Assembly: GCA_014238155.1 (NCBI GenBank)
Contig: JABABQ010000047.1
Coordinates: 1 to 64,000 of the forward strand
Direction: 5' to 3'
Length of the DNA stretch: 64,000 nucleotides
From: Rhizobiaceae bacterium
GTDB lineage: Bacteria > Pseudomonadota > Alphaproteobacteria > Rhizobiales > Rhizobiaceae
Shown here: piece by piece, positions 1 through 10,229 of the stretch
Numbering within the stretch: the stretch's first letter is position 1
Layout: each line of letters begins with the position of its first letter
Program-made: the position numbers and the translations under genes
The notes under the pieces: model-generated
What the model was told of the DNA's origin: nothing
Seen by the model: only the letters and a program-made list of their open reading frames with translations
The model's database searches: none

Positions 1-247
1 CAACCGCCCAGAACCTCAGAAAACTCGCAAAATTGATCCCAGAACCAAACCCAGCAGCCTGAGAACCAACAAGAACAACGCTGTTTCGAATTCGAACTGC
101 AATTACAACAAATCAAACAATGAGTTTTTCAACGGAATAAGCTCGAAGCGGGAATTCGCGATTTCACAGCAATGAAAATTGGAATGGCAGCTTACGAGAT
201 GACCAATATATTCTCAGTAAACTGAACAACGGCAACTCCCCCTCCAT

Positions 248-385
248 TGTCATCCCCGCGCAGGCGGGGACCCAAGTTGCCTTGCGAAGAAAGACGCTGG
301 TTGAGAGGAATGTGCGGCATTCACCCAATTCAATCTTTCCTTTCTTCGAGTAGTCAAATGGGTCCCCGCCTGCGCGGGGATGACA
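248..385. repeat. MITE/REP-pair-like element with 27-bp perfect terminal inverted repeats
   Basis: TGTCATCCCCGCGCAGGCGGGGACCCA (248-274) and its exact reverse complement (359-385). Each arm contains its own CCCCGC-GCAG-GCGGGG palindrome. Confidence 0.88.
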
Positions 386-491
386 ACCGGAGGTGAAGCG
401 GTGACAATTGAGCGGCGGCGACAGGCGGGGATAAATTCTGACAAAACCGAGCAAACATCCCCCTCGCCGCTACCGCCCCCCCTCGCCGCCG

Positions 492-1172
492 CTACCCAAT
501 CAGCTCATCGGACTTGTCATCCGTCTCGCCAAATCGTTTCAGGGTTGCTGGTCTTGTGCCCTCATAGACTTTGTCGAGATTGGCTGAAATCTTGGCATTT
601 TCCCGTTCAAACAGGCTGTTGCCCTTTATATCGCTCTCGACGATGAACGGCCCCATATTCTCGGCTTCCAGCACCCACATTGCTTGCGCCAGTCCGAGTT
701 CCTTGTTCCAGTGAACCGTCTTGACCCGTTTGACGCCGCGTCCCAGCAGGGCACCAGTGCCGTAGCCCACGGTGGTCAGATAGATCGCTCCGTTCGGGAC
801 AAAATGATCCTGATAGTCCTGCGCACTCATGCCGCCTTTGCCGATGATCAGTTTGGCTCCGGATTTGGCCATCCATTCACCAATCCATTTGGAAAAGCGA
901 AATGAAGCGGTGGCCGTCACGGCTCCCAGTTCAAATGTGCCATCGTCGTTGATTCTCGCGGCAGGCGAGCAATGGAAATTCGCCGCACTCTCGGTGGGCA
1001 GTTCCATCGGAATATTCGCCTTTTTTTCAAGCGCGCGCATATAGACCCCTTCGCGGGCGGTATAGATCAGCCCGTCGAGATAGACGACGTCGCCGAGGCG
1101 CAGTTCCGCCAGTGCTTCAGGGGTCGGTGTCGTGCTTAAGCGTATTGTTCGGAGTTTTGGGGTATTTCCCAT
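492..1172 (-). CDS. Class I fumarate hydratase / L(+)-tartrate dehydratase family, beta subunit
   Basis: Protein from MGNTPKLRTIRLSTTPTPEALAELRLGDVVYLDGLIYTAREG is typical of FumA C-terminal/TtdB. Overlaps the alpha-subunit gene. Confidence 0.85.
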   Translation of the reverse strand: MGNTPKLRTIRLSTTPTPEALAELRLGDVVYLDGLIYTAREGVYMRALEKKANIPMELPTESAANFHCSPAARINDDGTFELGAVTATASFRFSKWIGEWMAKSGAKLIIGKGGMSAQDYQDHFVPNGAIYLTTVGYGTGALLGRGVKRVKTVHWNKELGLAQAMWVLEAENMGPFIVESDIKGNSLFERENAKISANLDKVYEGTRPATLKRFGETDDKSDELIG

Positions 1173-2098
1173 TCGACCGTCTCCCTGCGCTGATAGTCGG
1201 TAAACCAGTCCGGATCGGTGCGATATTCCACCCGGCCATCCCCATGAATGCGGGCCACGGCCCGTCGTGACGACAGGCAGAAGGCATGCACCGACATTTG
1301 CATTCCGCCGGTATGGCAATAGCCAACCTCGATATGGGCATCAACAACCATCGACTTGCCGACAAAACCCATCGCACCCATGCCGATGGAATTACCAAGC
1401 TCTTTCAACTCTTGCTCCAGGGCGGCGATTTTTGGATCGGAATTCTTCGATCCGACAACCCGCAGGCAGGCGGCCCGCTTGCCGAGTACCATGCAGGTGT
1501 CCTTACAGCCACCCAGACCAATTCCGATTATCGCCGGCTGGCAGGCCAGACCCCGTTTGCCGAAGGCGACCAGACAATCGAGATAGAAGCGCTTGATCCC
1601 CTCAATGCCGTCCGAGGGAAACAGCATCCGGTAATCTGTGCCAAACAGACCGCCCTTGTGAACCGTGATCAGATCAATCCACTCGCCGCCGGGCTCATAG
1701 CCATATTCAATTTCGGGCGCTCCAATGCCAACATTGTTGTCGTGGTCGGTGCGCCACAATGGATGCACCCTGTTGGGGCGCAACGGAACGCCGTTGGTGG
1801 CATTGGCCGTCGCCCGGCGCAAAGCCGCTTCCAGCGCAATCGGGCCACCTTCGACCTGGGTTTCATTGCCCATTTTGATATACCAGCGTGGCGTGCCGGT
1901 ATCGCCGCACATGGCGCGGCGGTCTTCTTTTGCAGCTTCATAATTTTCCAGCATGGCCTGCAAAACGAAAGACGACAGGTCACCATCTTCAACTGCAGCA
2001 GTTGCCTTGAGACCATCCAGATAATCTTGCGGAATTTCGATGGCCGCCTTGTCCATCAGGACTTCCGCTGTCGCTTGGATTGTATCGATTGATATCAT
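1136..2098 (-). CDS. Class I fumarate hydratase / tartrate dehydratase family, alpha subunit
   Basis: TtdA-like sequence (GDTGTPRWYIKMG, CCACKDTCM-like GLGGCKDTCMVLGKRA, IEVGYCHTGGMQMSVHAFCLSSRRAVARIH). Confidence 0.87.
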   Translation of the reverse strand: MISIDTIQATAEVLMDKAAIEIPQDYLDGLKATAAVEDGDLSSFVLQAMLENYEAAKEDRRAMCGDTGTPRWYIKMGNETQVEGGPIALEAALRRATANATNGVPLRPNRVHPLWRTDHDNNVGIGAPEIEYGYEPGGEWIDLITVHKGGLFGTDYRMLFPSDGIEGIKRFYLDCLVAFGKRGLACQPAIIGIGLGGCKDTCMVLGKRAACLRVVGSKNSDPKIAALEQELKELGNSIGMGAMGFVGKSMVVDAHIEVGYCHTGGMQMSVHAFCLSSRRAVARIHGDGRVEYRTDPDWFTDYQRRETVEWEIPQNSEQYA

Positions 2099-3858
2099 GG
2101 GTTCGCCACCAGAGTTTCGGGTTCATGATCGGGTAGAATGGTTTCTCCCGGCCGCACAATTGTGAACTGTACGTCTTCGCGTGTCACGTCCAGCGTTTCA
2201 CCTGTTTGCTGCGCCACCGTGAAATAGGAACTTTCCATGGTGCCACTGTCAGGAAAATCTTCCCGATGATGGGCGCCACGTGAGTTTTCCCGCGCCAGTG
2301 CAGCTTGCGTTATAACATTGGAAATGTCGCACAGGCTGGCCATGTTGAGCCAGTCGTGCCAGGTCAGATTGAAGGCCAGATTGTCAGATGCAACTCCGAC
2401 TCCATCGAGCTGTGATCTGATATCGCCAAGACCGCGCGCCCCGCGTTCCAACCCGGTTTTGGTGCGCATCACGCCAACATCATCCCACATCACATTTTGA
2501 AGTTGATTACGCAGCTCATGAATGTTGGCAGGTTTTTTCGCAAACGGTTGCCGCACCCTGTCAATCTCAGCTGCCAGCACCGAATTGTCGGGATCGCGCA
2601 AGCTGTTCATATGGCCCACATCCTGTCCCATGACATCGCCGGCCACGCCACCATAGACGGTGGAATTGGCCACGCCATTGCCACCAAGACGGTTGGAGCC
2701 ATGTGCGCCACCGGCATCTTCGCCGGCCACGTAAAACCCTTCCATCTGGGTGCGGGTCTCGGGATCGACCACGACACCGCCCATGAAATAATGAGCCGTG
2801 GGAACAACCTCCACCAGACCCCCGGCCAGATCAAAACCACTGTCGGCACACCGTTTGACCATGCCTTTGAACTTCTCGCGCACAAGCTCAGGCCCCAGAT
2901 GTGCCATTGAGATATAAACGCCACCATTTTCGGAGGAATTATTCTTGCGCATTTCTGAATAGATGCCACGGCTGACCAGATCGCGGGTTGCCCGTTCTCC
3001 CTTTGCATCATAATCGAACATGAAGCGATTTTCAGCACCATTGAGCAGGTGACCACCAGCTCCCCGTAACCCCTCTTCGAGCACGGTTCCCGTCATTTTA
3101 GTGTGTTCACCGGCCAACAGTCCGGTTGGATGAAACTGGACCATTTCCATGTCGCGCAACGGCAGACCGGCACGCAGGGCCATCGCCAGACCGTCCATTG
3201 TCTTGTCGCCCGAGGGGGTATGGTATTTATACATGGTCGGGCCGCCACCGGTGGCCATCAGCACGGTTTTAGCGCGCACGAAACGCAGCTTGCCGGTGCG
3301 CATGTCGATGAATAACACACCCGACAATGCCGACCCGTCAGAAGTCGGGATCAGCCCAACCGCACGATGTTCTTGCAATTTTTCAATCGGTCGGCTGAGC
3401 ACTTGTTCCATCAGACGGTTTATAATTTCAATGCCAGTCAGGTCTCCCTTGTGCACGGTGCGGTCTGCGGTCTGACCCGCAAAGGCTTTTTGATGAAGGC
3501 TGCCATCACTGTTGCGATCGAAAAAACAGCCAATTTCATTTTCGAGTTCGCGAATGCGCACCACGGCCTGTTCGCATAATTTCCAAGCCATGTCCTGGTT
3601 GGGCAGCCACTTGCCCCCATTGATCGTGTCCATGAAGTGGCGTTCAACAGTATCACCGCCTCCCAGCGCGACGTTGTAACCGCCCTGAACCATGCGGGTG
3701 CAACCGCATTTTCCGATCAGACCTTTCACCGCAAGTGTGATGCGGGTGCCTTCAGGTGCAGATTGCTGAGCGTGCAGTGCAGCAAACAAACCGGCGCCAC
3801 CGCTGCCGAGGATCAAAATGTCAGTATCATGCCTTTCAAGATCAGTTGTCATCACCAT
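2095..3858 (-). CDS. Succinate dehydrogenase/fumarate reductase flavoprotein subunit
   Basis: N-terminal FAD-binding GSGGAGLFAALHA, MVQFHPTGL, GGNGVANSTVYGG; about 587 aa. Confidence 0.9.
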   Translation of the reverse strand: MVMTTDLERHDTDILILGSGGAGLFAALHAQQSAPEGTRITLAVKGLIGKCGCTRMVQGGYNVALGGGDTVERHFMDTINGGKWLPNQDMAWKLCEQAVVRIRELENEIGCFFDRNSDGSLHQKAFAGQTADRTVHKGDLTGIEIINRLMEQVLSRPIEKLQEHRAVGLIPTSDGSALSGVLFIDMRTGKLRFVRAKTVLMATGGGPTMYKYHTPSGDKTMDGLAMALRAGLPLRDMEMVQFHPTGLLAGEHTKMTGTVLEEGLRGAGGHLLNGAENRFMFDYDAKGERATRDLVSRGIYSEMRKNNSSENGGVYISMAHLGPELVREKFKGMVKRCADSGFDLAGGLVEVVPTAHYFMGGVVVDPETRTQMEGFYVAGEDAGGAHGSNRLGGNGVANSTVYGGVAGDVMGQDVGHMNSLRDPDNSVLAAEIDRVRQPFAKKPANIHELRNQLQNVMWDDVGVMRTKTGLERGARGLGDIRSQLDGVGVASDNLAFNLTWHDWLNMASLCDISNVITQAALARENSRGAHHREDFPDSGTMESSYFTVAQQTGETLDVTREDVQFTIVRPGETILPDHEPETLVANP

Positions 3859-3859
3859 C

Positions 3860-4204
3860 TCACATTGCGCTCAGCAAAAAGCCGCCTGACAAAAACAGCG
3901 CCAGAGCGATCGCGCTTGCAGCGAAAGTTTTTTGGCTCGAAGACCAGGGCAAAAATTCAAGTGCCATCAACCGCAGCCCGCCGAATATGTGAACGGCCAA
4001 AAGAAACACCAATCCAAATTCGGCAGCTTTTACAATCGGTGTATCGGTCCAGTTGAGAAATCCATCGAGGCGCGCCGGTTCGGTCAAGGCAAGCGACAGC
4101 ACATAGAAGTGAATCGGCAGGAACAGGGCCAGCGTGACCCCGGAAAGCCTGTGAAGAATGAAAGCCAGCCAAAGTCCATGGGTGCGGTGGGCGTGCCTCA
4201 TCAT
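3860..4204 (-). CDS. Succinate dehydrogenase/fumarate reductase membrane anchor (SdhC-like)
   Basis: HRLSG motif, three TM segments, position in operon. Confidence 0.75.
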   Translation of the reverse strand: MMRHAHRTHGLWLAFILHRLSGVTLALFLPIHFYVLSLALTEPARLDGFLNWTDTPIVKAAEFGLVFLLAVHIFGGLRLMALEFLPWSSSQKTFAASAIALALFLSGGFLLSAM

Positions 4205-4530
4205 AGCGTCACCGCAAATACTGCATAGAGACCCAGCGCCATCAAACCTGCGGCAACAAACCAGGTGAACAGAGACAACGCCCGGTCGGTCACCCCGAAA
4301 GTTTCGTGCACCACGACGCGCAACCCAATTGCCCCGTGCAGTGAAACGGCAATCACAAAACTGCCATAGAATAAAAACCAGAAAATACTGCCCTGGGTAC
4401 GGGATAGTATTTCCTCAGCTGAAATGCCTCCCTGCACAGCGTAGATCATCACGGCAATGTGCCCCAGAGTCAGGGGTGCCATGATCAATGCTGTAATTCG
4501 CTGCACCATATAAAGTCGGATATCCAGCAT
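4201..4530 (-). CDS. Succinate dehydrogenase/fumarate reductase membrane anchor (SdhD-like)
   Basis: Short three-TM protein with conserved His residues, between the Fe-S and SdhC-like genes. Confidence 0.68.
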   Translation of the reverse strand: MLDIRLYMVQRITALIMAPLTLGHIAVMIYAVQGGISAEEILSRTQGSIFWFLFYGSFVIAVSLHGAIGLRVVVHETFGVTDRALSLFTWFVAAGLMALGLYAVFAVTL

Positions 4531-5258
4531 TACGAACCCTTCCGGAAAAACCGGGTGGCGCTGGCCCGTTTCAGCCCGGCTATTGCCTTCATCGGATTGA
4601 GCTCATTGGGACAATAATGAGAGCAGCTGCCCTGACTGTGGCAATTCAGGCAACCATCGGTGCCAGACACCGCGTCCAATATTGCGTTGCGGTTCGCATC
4701 CTTTGTGTCATTGTAGAGCGTCCAGGCGCGTTGTAGTGCGGCTGGTCCCAGATAATCCGGATTGCCCGCCACCGTATCGCAGGCCGCATAGCAAACCGCG
4801 CAATTTATACACTCGATGCCTTCATTGGCTTCCTTGCGATTATTCTCGGTGGGATCGACCGGCGCAATGGGATCATGGCGTGACCGGGTCGGATGGTGGG
4901 CGCCTTCGGAAGCTACCCATTTGTCAAAGAATGGGTCCATGTCGGTTGCGAGGTCTTTGATGACCGGCAAGTTACGCAAGGGAGCGACTTCAAGGCGATT
5001 GCCTTTGAGCACTGTTTTGACATGGGTGCGACAGGTCCAGCGAGGCTCGCCATTGACCATCATCGCGCAGGAACCACACATGCCAACACGACAGGCAAAT
5101 CTATAGCTCAGGCTCGGATCTGTGTTTTGCTGGATCCACGATACGACATCCAAAACTGTCTGGTTCTGTCTGGCCGGGACATCAAATTGTTCATACAGTC
5201 CGCCGCTCTGATCTCCGCGCCAAACTGCAACCGACAGATTTTCAGATTTTTCGGTCAA
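4530..5258 (-). CDS. Succinate dehydrogenase/fumarate reductase iron-sulfur subunit
   Basis: CRVGMCGSCAMMVNGEPRWTCRT ([2Fe-2S]), CINCAVCYAAC and CLNCHSQGSCSHYCPNELNP motifs. Confidence 0.9.
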   Translation of the reverse strand: MTEKSENLSVAVWRGDQSGGLYEQFDVPARQNQTVLDVVSWIQQNTDPSLSYRFACRVGMCGSCAMMVNGEPRWTCRTHVKTVLKGNRLEVAPLRNLPVIKDLATDMDPFFDKWVASEGAHHPTRSRHDPIAPVDPTENNRKEANEGIECINCAVCYAACDTVAGNPDYLGPAALQRAWTLYNDTKDANRNAILDAVSGTDGCLNCHSQGSCSHYCPNELNPMKAIAGLKRASATRFFRKGS

Positions 5259-5334
5259 ACTCGGTCCCGCAAACAGGCGTTGCCTTTCTGGAAGTTCTGG
5301 CAGGTTTTGTGATTTCCAACAAGTTCAAAACATC

Positions 5335-5352
5335 TAAACGTGAACGGCTCTA
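5335..5352 (+). repeat. 18-bp exact dispersed repeat, copy 1 (TAAACGTGAACGGCTCTA)
   Basis: Identical to 30797-30814. Confidence 0.8.
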
Positions 5353-5470
5353 GCGCGTGGTGCCAAATTTTAACCCGGTATCCAATTGTTAAATTGCACA
5401 ACGTCGCCACGATGGTAATATCCAGATTCAAGTGGTTTGCTGGTAACCGTGGCCAGACAGGGAATTTGCG

Positions 5471-7093
5471 ATGGCTGAAAACAAAAACGTGCTTTGGATC
5501 ATGGCAGACCAGCTGCGATGGGATTATCTGAGCTGTTATGGTCACCCACATCTTCACACGCCCAATATCGACCGTTTGGCCGAACAGGGTGTGCAGTTTA
5601 ACCGTGCATATGTAAATGCCCCGTGCTGCGGTGCTTCGCGCATGTCCTATTATACAGGGCGCTACTGCCGCAGCCATGGCGCGACATGGAACTTCTTTCC
5701 ATTGCGTATTGGCGAATACACTTTGGGTGACCACCTGAAAGAACTCGATGTGCGCAGCGTCCTTGTCGGCAAGACCCATATGATCGCCGATACCGAAGGC
5801 ATGCAATGGCTGGGGATTGATCCCAATTCCGATGTCGGGGTCAATCATGCCCAATGTGGATTTGAGGTTTTCGAGCGCGATGACGGTCTGCATCTCACGC
5901 GCCAGCACCAACCCTCCAACTACGATGAATATCTGCGGCAACTGGGCTTTGAAGGGGATAATCCCTGGCACGACTGGGCAAATTCAGCCGAAGGTGATGA
6001 TGGTGAAGTGCTGTCGGGCTGGCTGATCAAGAACAATGGCGCCGCTGCGCGAATTCCGGAGGAACATTCTGAAACCGCCTATATGACAAATCGCGCAATG
6101 GAGTTCATGGATGGCGCTGGTGATCAGCCCTGGATGTGCCACCTTTCCTATATTAAACCACATTGGCCATATATTGTTCCGGAACCGTACCATAACATGT
6201 TTCCACCAGAAACGTGGATTCCGGTCAATCGCAGCGAAGCCGAGAAGGTGGATGCCCAACCAGTATTTGATGCCTATATTCGCTCCCGCATTTGCCGTGC
6301 ATTTGCTCAGGACAAGGTGCGCGATACCATGCTCGGTGCCTATATGGGGCTGATCAAGCAAATCGATGACCATTTGGGGCGGTTGTTTGACCATATGGAA
6401 AAAACTGGCCTGATGGACAATACGATGATCATCATGTCGTCAGACCATGGCGATTATCTTGGTGATCACTGGATGGGCGAAAAGGACCTGTTTCATGATT
6501 GCTCGGTTCGCGTACCCCTGATTATTCGCGATCCCAACTCCAGCGCAGATGCAAGTCGCGGAACGGTATCGCAAGCCCTGGTCGAAGGTGTGGATATTGC
6601 GCCAACGCTGCTGGACTACTTCAATGGACAACAAAAACCCCATATTCTGGAGGGTAAGAATTTGATGCCGGTGCTGCGCGGCGAAACGGATAAAGTACGT
6701 GACTGGGCGATTTCCGAATACGACTATGTGACGCGGGAAGCCCGCGGACTTCTGGGAGTTTCGGCTGAGAACGCTCGGTTGGTCATGTGTGCCGACCAAC
6801 GTTGGAAATTCGTTCAATCGGAGGGTTTTCGCCCGATGCTGTTTGATCTGGATAACGATCCCAACGAACTCAATGACCTTGGCGCGAGCAACAATGTGGA
6901 GCATGTGGATATTCGGCTAATCATGGAAGCGCGCATATCAGAATGGGCCCGTCGACATCACAACCGCACAACCAAAAGCCATGCGTTTTTGGATTCGGTA
7001 ATTGGTGATGAACCACCAGGAATTGTTATCGGAGTGTATGATGAGGATGACTACGAAGCCGCTCTCAAACACAAGTTCACGGAGCGTCCCTAG
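5471..7093 (+). CDS. Sulfatase / phosphonate monoester hydrolase family (alkaline phosphatase superfamily)
   Basis: NVLWIMADQLRWDYLSCYGHPHLHTPNIDRLAEQGV; formylglycine-type motif C-G-A-S-R (CxAxR); SSDHGDYLGDHWMGEKDLFHD. Confidence 0.9.
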   Translation: MAENKNVLWIMADQLRWDYLSCYGHPHLHTPNIDRLAEQGVQFNRAYVNAPCCGASRMSYYTGRYCRSHGATWNFFPLRIGEYTLGDHLKELDVRSVLVGKTHMIADTEGMQWLGIDPNSDVGVNHAQCGFEVFERDDGLHLTRQHQPSNYDEYLRQLGFEGDNPWHDWANSAEGDDGEVLSGWLIKNNGAAARIPEEHSETAYMTNRAMEFMDGAGDQPWMCHLSYIKPHWPYIVPEPYHNMFPPETWIPVNRSEAEKVDAQPVFDAYIRSRICRAFAQDKVRDTMLGAYMGLIKQIDDHLGRLFDHMEKTGLMDNTMIIMSSDHGDYLGDHWMGEKDLFHDCSVRVPLIIRDPNSSADASRGTVSQALVEGVDIAPTLLDYFNGQQKPHILEGKNLMPVLRGETDKVRDWAISEYDYVTREARGLLGVSAENARLVMCADQRWKFVQSEGFRPMLFDLDNDPNELNDLGASNNVEHVDIRLIMEARISEWARRHHNRTTKSHAFLDSVIGDEPPGIVIGVYDEDDYEAALKHKFTERP

Positions 7094-7180
7094 CAGCGCA
7101 TTTTCCATGCTGGCTTGACGCCGAGAATGTGGACAGGCAGAACTTGCTCCAACAGATCGTGGTCAATTTGTGAGCAAATT

Positions 7181-7948
7181 ATGGGCAAACCAGTCGTTGG
7201 CATTATCGGCAATGAATACAGAATCGAAGACCGATTCCAGGTTCAGATGACCGGCGAAGCCAACATGACCGCAGTGGTACAGGTGGCTGATGCACTGCCA
7301 TTGATCTTTGCGGGCTCGTCTCAATTGACAGATATCGGCGCACTTCTGGATGCAGTTGACGGCATCGTGCTGACCGGAGCCCGCGCCAATGTACATCCGA
7401 CTAATTTCGATACCGATCCTCATGAAGCCTATGAGCCATACGACGAAAACCGTGATCTGCTGGCGCTTGAACTGACCAGAGCCTGTTTGGACAAGGGAGT
7501 TCCTCTGTTTGGAATTTGTCGGGGAATGCAGGAAATGAATGTTGCATTTGGCGGGTCGCTGCATCCGGAAATTCGCGACATACCGGGTCGCATGAATCAC
7601 CGCATGCCAAGGCTGAAAAATGGCGAAATTCATCCCGATCCGGAAGTAGTTTTCGCCGATCGCCATGATGTCAAATTCACCAAGTCCGGAGAGTTCGAGC
7701 GAATCTATGGAAAACCATCCATCCGGGTTAATTCCCTGCACGGTCAGGGGGTTCTGGAAAAGGGTGGGCGGATCAATATCGAGGGTGTCGCTGAAGATGG
7801 TACGGTCGAAGCAATTAGCGTTGCTGATGCCCGTGCATTTGCACTGGGAGTGCAGTGGCACGCCGAATACGATCCCCATGACAATCCGGTCAATCAAGTC
7901 TTGTTTGAGGCCTTTGGCGACGCCCTGCGCGACGCTCGGGGCAGATAA
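7181..7948 (+). CDS. Class I glutamine amidotransferase-like, gamma-glutamyl-GABA hydrolase family (peptidase C26, PuuD-like)
   Basis: GICRGMQEMNVAFGGSLHPEI (nucleophile Cys) and GVQWHAEYDP motif. Confidence 0.87.
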   Translation: MGKPVVGIIGNEYRIEDRFQVQMTGEANMTAVVQVADALPLIFAGSSQLTDIGALLDAVDGIVLTGARANVHPTNFDTDPHEAYEPYDENRDLLALELTRACLDKGVPLFGICRGMQEMNVAFGGSLHPEIRDIPGRMNHRMPRLKNGEIHPDPEVVFADRHDVKFTKSGEFERIYGKPSIRVNSLHGQGVLEKGGRINIEGVAEDGTVEAISVADARAFALGVQWHAEYDPHDNPVNQVLFEAFGDALRDARGR

Positions 7949-8021
7949 GGCGAACAGGTTTACGTTGGCGCGGGAGTGTTGTGAGTAGTTGCTGTGGTGT
8001 TTGTTTGCACTCACGCAGGAA

Positions 8022-8057
8022 GCGGCGCATAAGCGCCGCAAGGCTCTAATCTTTTTG
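8022..8057 (+). terminator. Putative intrinsic terminator between convergent genes
   Basis: GCGGCGC-ATAA-GCGCCGC hairpin (8022-8039), then a short T run at 8051-8057; overlaps the trmB 3' end. Confidence 0.4.
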
Positions 8058-8744
8058 AAACACCAGATAACACGGTGGGCGACCCTCGCGGATGGCCTTG
8101 GCTTCATATCTTGTGCGCAACCAGCCATCCCACGGTTGCTGCCAGTCGGCGGCAGTTTCGGCAGTCCAGCAGAATTTTCCGTGGCGGTGAATGTGCTGCA
8201 GGGTCCAGTTCACATAAGTGTCGATGTCGGACGCAAAGCGAAACCGGCCACCGGGTTTCAAAACCCGCCAGAAGCGCCCAATATTTTTCTGGCTGACAAA
8301 ACGGCGCTTCCAATGGCGCTTTTTCGGCCAGGGGTCAGGATAGAGCAGGTCAATCTGGTCCAGACACTGGTCCGGCAACCAATCCAGAAGTTGTGTCGCA
8401 TCATCGTCATACAGACGAATATTCTCCAGATCCTCGTCTTCAATGATGCCGAGAATTTTCGCCATGCCATTGATGAAGGGTTCAACACCGATAAAGTTGG
8501 TCTGTGGGTGGCTACGCGACTGGTGGGCAAGATGTTCGCCACCGCCAAAGCCGATTTCCAGATGGACCTTTTCTGCAACTGCGGAGAATGTGTCGGCCAG
8601 GTCGCCTTGCAGGGGGGTGGTTAGGTCAAACCGCAATTGCGGCAGCAATTCATCCATGACCCGTTGTTTGCGGCCACGCAATTGCTGTCCCTTGCGGCGA
8701 CCGTAGAAGGATTCCGTTGCGCGGGATTTTTGCTGGCTGTTCAT
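8046..8744 (-). CDS. trmB: tRNA (guanine-N7-)-methyltransferase
   Basis: [46 protein letters not shown] signatures. Confidence 0.95.
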   Translation of the reverse strand: MNSQQKSRATESFYGRRKGQQLRGRKQRVMDELLPQLRFDLTTPLQGDLADTFSAVAEKVHLEIGFGGGEHLAHQSRSHPQTNFIGVEPFINGMAKILGIIEDEDLENIRLYDDDATQLLDWLPDQCLDQIDLLYPDPWPKKRHWKRRFVSQKNIGRFWRVLKPGGRFRFASDIDTYVNWTLQHIHRHGKFCWTAETAADWQQPWDGWLRTRYEAKAIREGRPPCYLVFQKD

Positions 8745-8805
8745 GGCGTCCTCAACGGGCCTGATCCGGGCAGCACAACACCGCCGTGCGGGATCGGCAA
8801 TAAGA

Positions 8806-9993
8806 CTATTTCATGTTGCCGCGCAGTTCGTCCATCAGATCGGTTTTTTCCCAGGAAAAACCACCTTCGGCATCAGGCTCGCGGCCAAAATGGCCATAGG
8901 CTGCTGTGCGGGCATAGATCGGCCGGTTCAGATCAAGATGTTGACGAATGCCGCGTGGCGACAGGTTCATCGATGCCATCACCGCCTGTTCCAGTTTGAC
9001 TTCATCCGCCTGACCACCGGTATCGACATAAACTGATAGCGGCTGGGCCACGCCGATGGCGTAAGACAGCTGGATGGTGCACCAGTCGGCGAGTTCTGCA
9101 GCGACGATGTTTTTCGCCAGATAGCGTGCTGCATAGGCCGCTGAGCGGTCGACTTTTGTGGAGTCCTTGCCGGAAAACGCGCCGCCCCCATGGGGCGCTG
9201 CGCCGCCATAGGTGTCGACGATGATCTTGCGGCCGGTCAAGCCGGCATCACCGTCAGGTCCACCAATCACAAAAGTTCCGGTCGGATTAACGTGCCATTT
9301 GGTATCATCATCGATCCAGCCATCAGGCAATACATCACGGATTGTCGGCTCGACCATTTGCTTGATAATGTCGGATGTCTGGTCTTCGGATTTGTGCTGG
9401 GTCGACAGGACGATGGACGTGGCGCGCACCGGCTTGCCACCTTCATAGGCAACGGAAACCTGGCTCTTGGAATCAGGTAGCAGCTGGTCCAGCTCGCCGG
9501 ATTTGCGCTTGGCGGCCAGAACTTCAAGAATCTTGTGGCTGTAATGAATCGGCGCTGGCATCAGCGCGTCGGTCTCGCGGCAGGCATAGCCGAACATAAT
9601 GCCCTGATCGCCGGCGCCTTCGTCCTTGTTGTCGCCGGAATCCACACCCTGCGCGATGTGCGCGGATTGCGGGTGCAGAAGGACTTCAACCCGGGAATCC
9701 CTCCAGTGAAAACCATCCTGTTCATAGCCGATATCTCTGATCGCCTGACGGGCAACGGTTTCAATCTGATCATTGGTAATGGAGTCTGGTCCGCGGGTTT
9801 CACCGGCGATCACAACACGGTTGGTAGTGGTCAGCGTTTCCGCCGCGACGCGCACCTGCCAGGGGTCCATTCCATCGGCCTCAGCCCGTTTGAAAAACAG
9901 ATCAACAATTTCGTCTGAGATCCGATCCGAGACTTTGTCGGGGTGACCTTCCGAGACGGATTCCGATGTAAATGTGTAGCTGCTTCTTGCCAT
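8806..9993 (-). CDS. metK: S-adenosylmethionine synthetase
   Basis: [61 protein letters not shown]. Start placed at ATG 9993. Confidence 0.97.
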   Translation of the reverse strand: MARSSYTFTSESVSEGHPDKVSDRISDEIVDLFFKRAEADGMDPWQVRVAAETLTTTNRVVIAGETRGPDSITNDQIETVARQAIRDIGYEQDGFHWRDSRVEVLLHPQSAHIAQGVDSGDNKDEGAGDQGIMFGYACRETDALMPAPIHYSHKILEVLAAKRKSGELDQLLPDSKSQVSVAYEGGKPVRATSIVLSTQHKSEDQTSDIIKQMVEPTIRDVLPDGWIDDDTKWHVNPTGTFVIGGPDGDAGLTGRKIIVDTYGGAAPHGGGAFSGKDSTKVDRSAAYAARYLAKNIVAAELADWCTIQLSYAIGVAQPLSVYVDTGGQADEVKLEQAVMASMNLSPRGIRQHLDLNRPIYARTAAYGHFGREPDAEGGFSWEKTDLMDELRGNMK

Positions 9994-10229
9994 AGGAGTC
10001 CCTAGCTTAGTTGCACAACAATGCGTCAGCGCATCATTGGATGGTTTGATAAATAGAAAGGCGCAACAAGCAGGGATGCCAAACACGCCATTTCGGACAG
10101 CCCCGTTTATGACTTGATGTCCGGGCGTGTCAACCATATGCGAGCAACATATGCGGAAAACTTTATATGCCGGCGGAAGGTGCGGCGCGGATGACCGGGC
10201 AGGCCAGCTTCAAGATATTAGGGCAGTGG

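Noticed and set aside
164-454. ORFs across 164-454 and 250-444 with VIPAQAGTH / WVPACAGMT peptides
   Set aside because: These are translations of the 27-bp inverted repeat element, a well-known source of spurious ORFs.
1286-2092. 268-aa plus-strand ORF over the fumarase alpha gene
   Set aside because: Shadow ORF opposite a strongly conserved coding region.
5255-5971. 238-aa minus-strand ORF overlapping the sulfatase gene
   Set aside because: Antisense to a well-supported family protein; composition is that of shadow ORFs.
7163-8128. 321-aa minus-strand ORF
   Set aside because: Antisense to the PuuD-like hydrolase, no recognisable domains.
9994-10140. Possible SAM or SAM/SAH riboswitch upstream of metK
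   Set aside because: I compared by eye with the short SAM/SAH motif and SAM-II layout and saw only a small ATGCG-CTGA-CGCAT hairpin; no convincing match.
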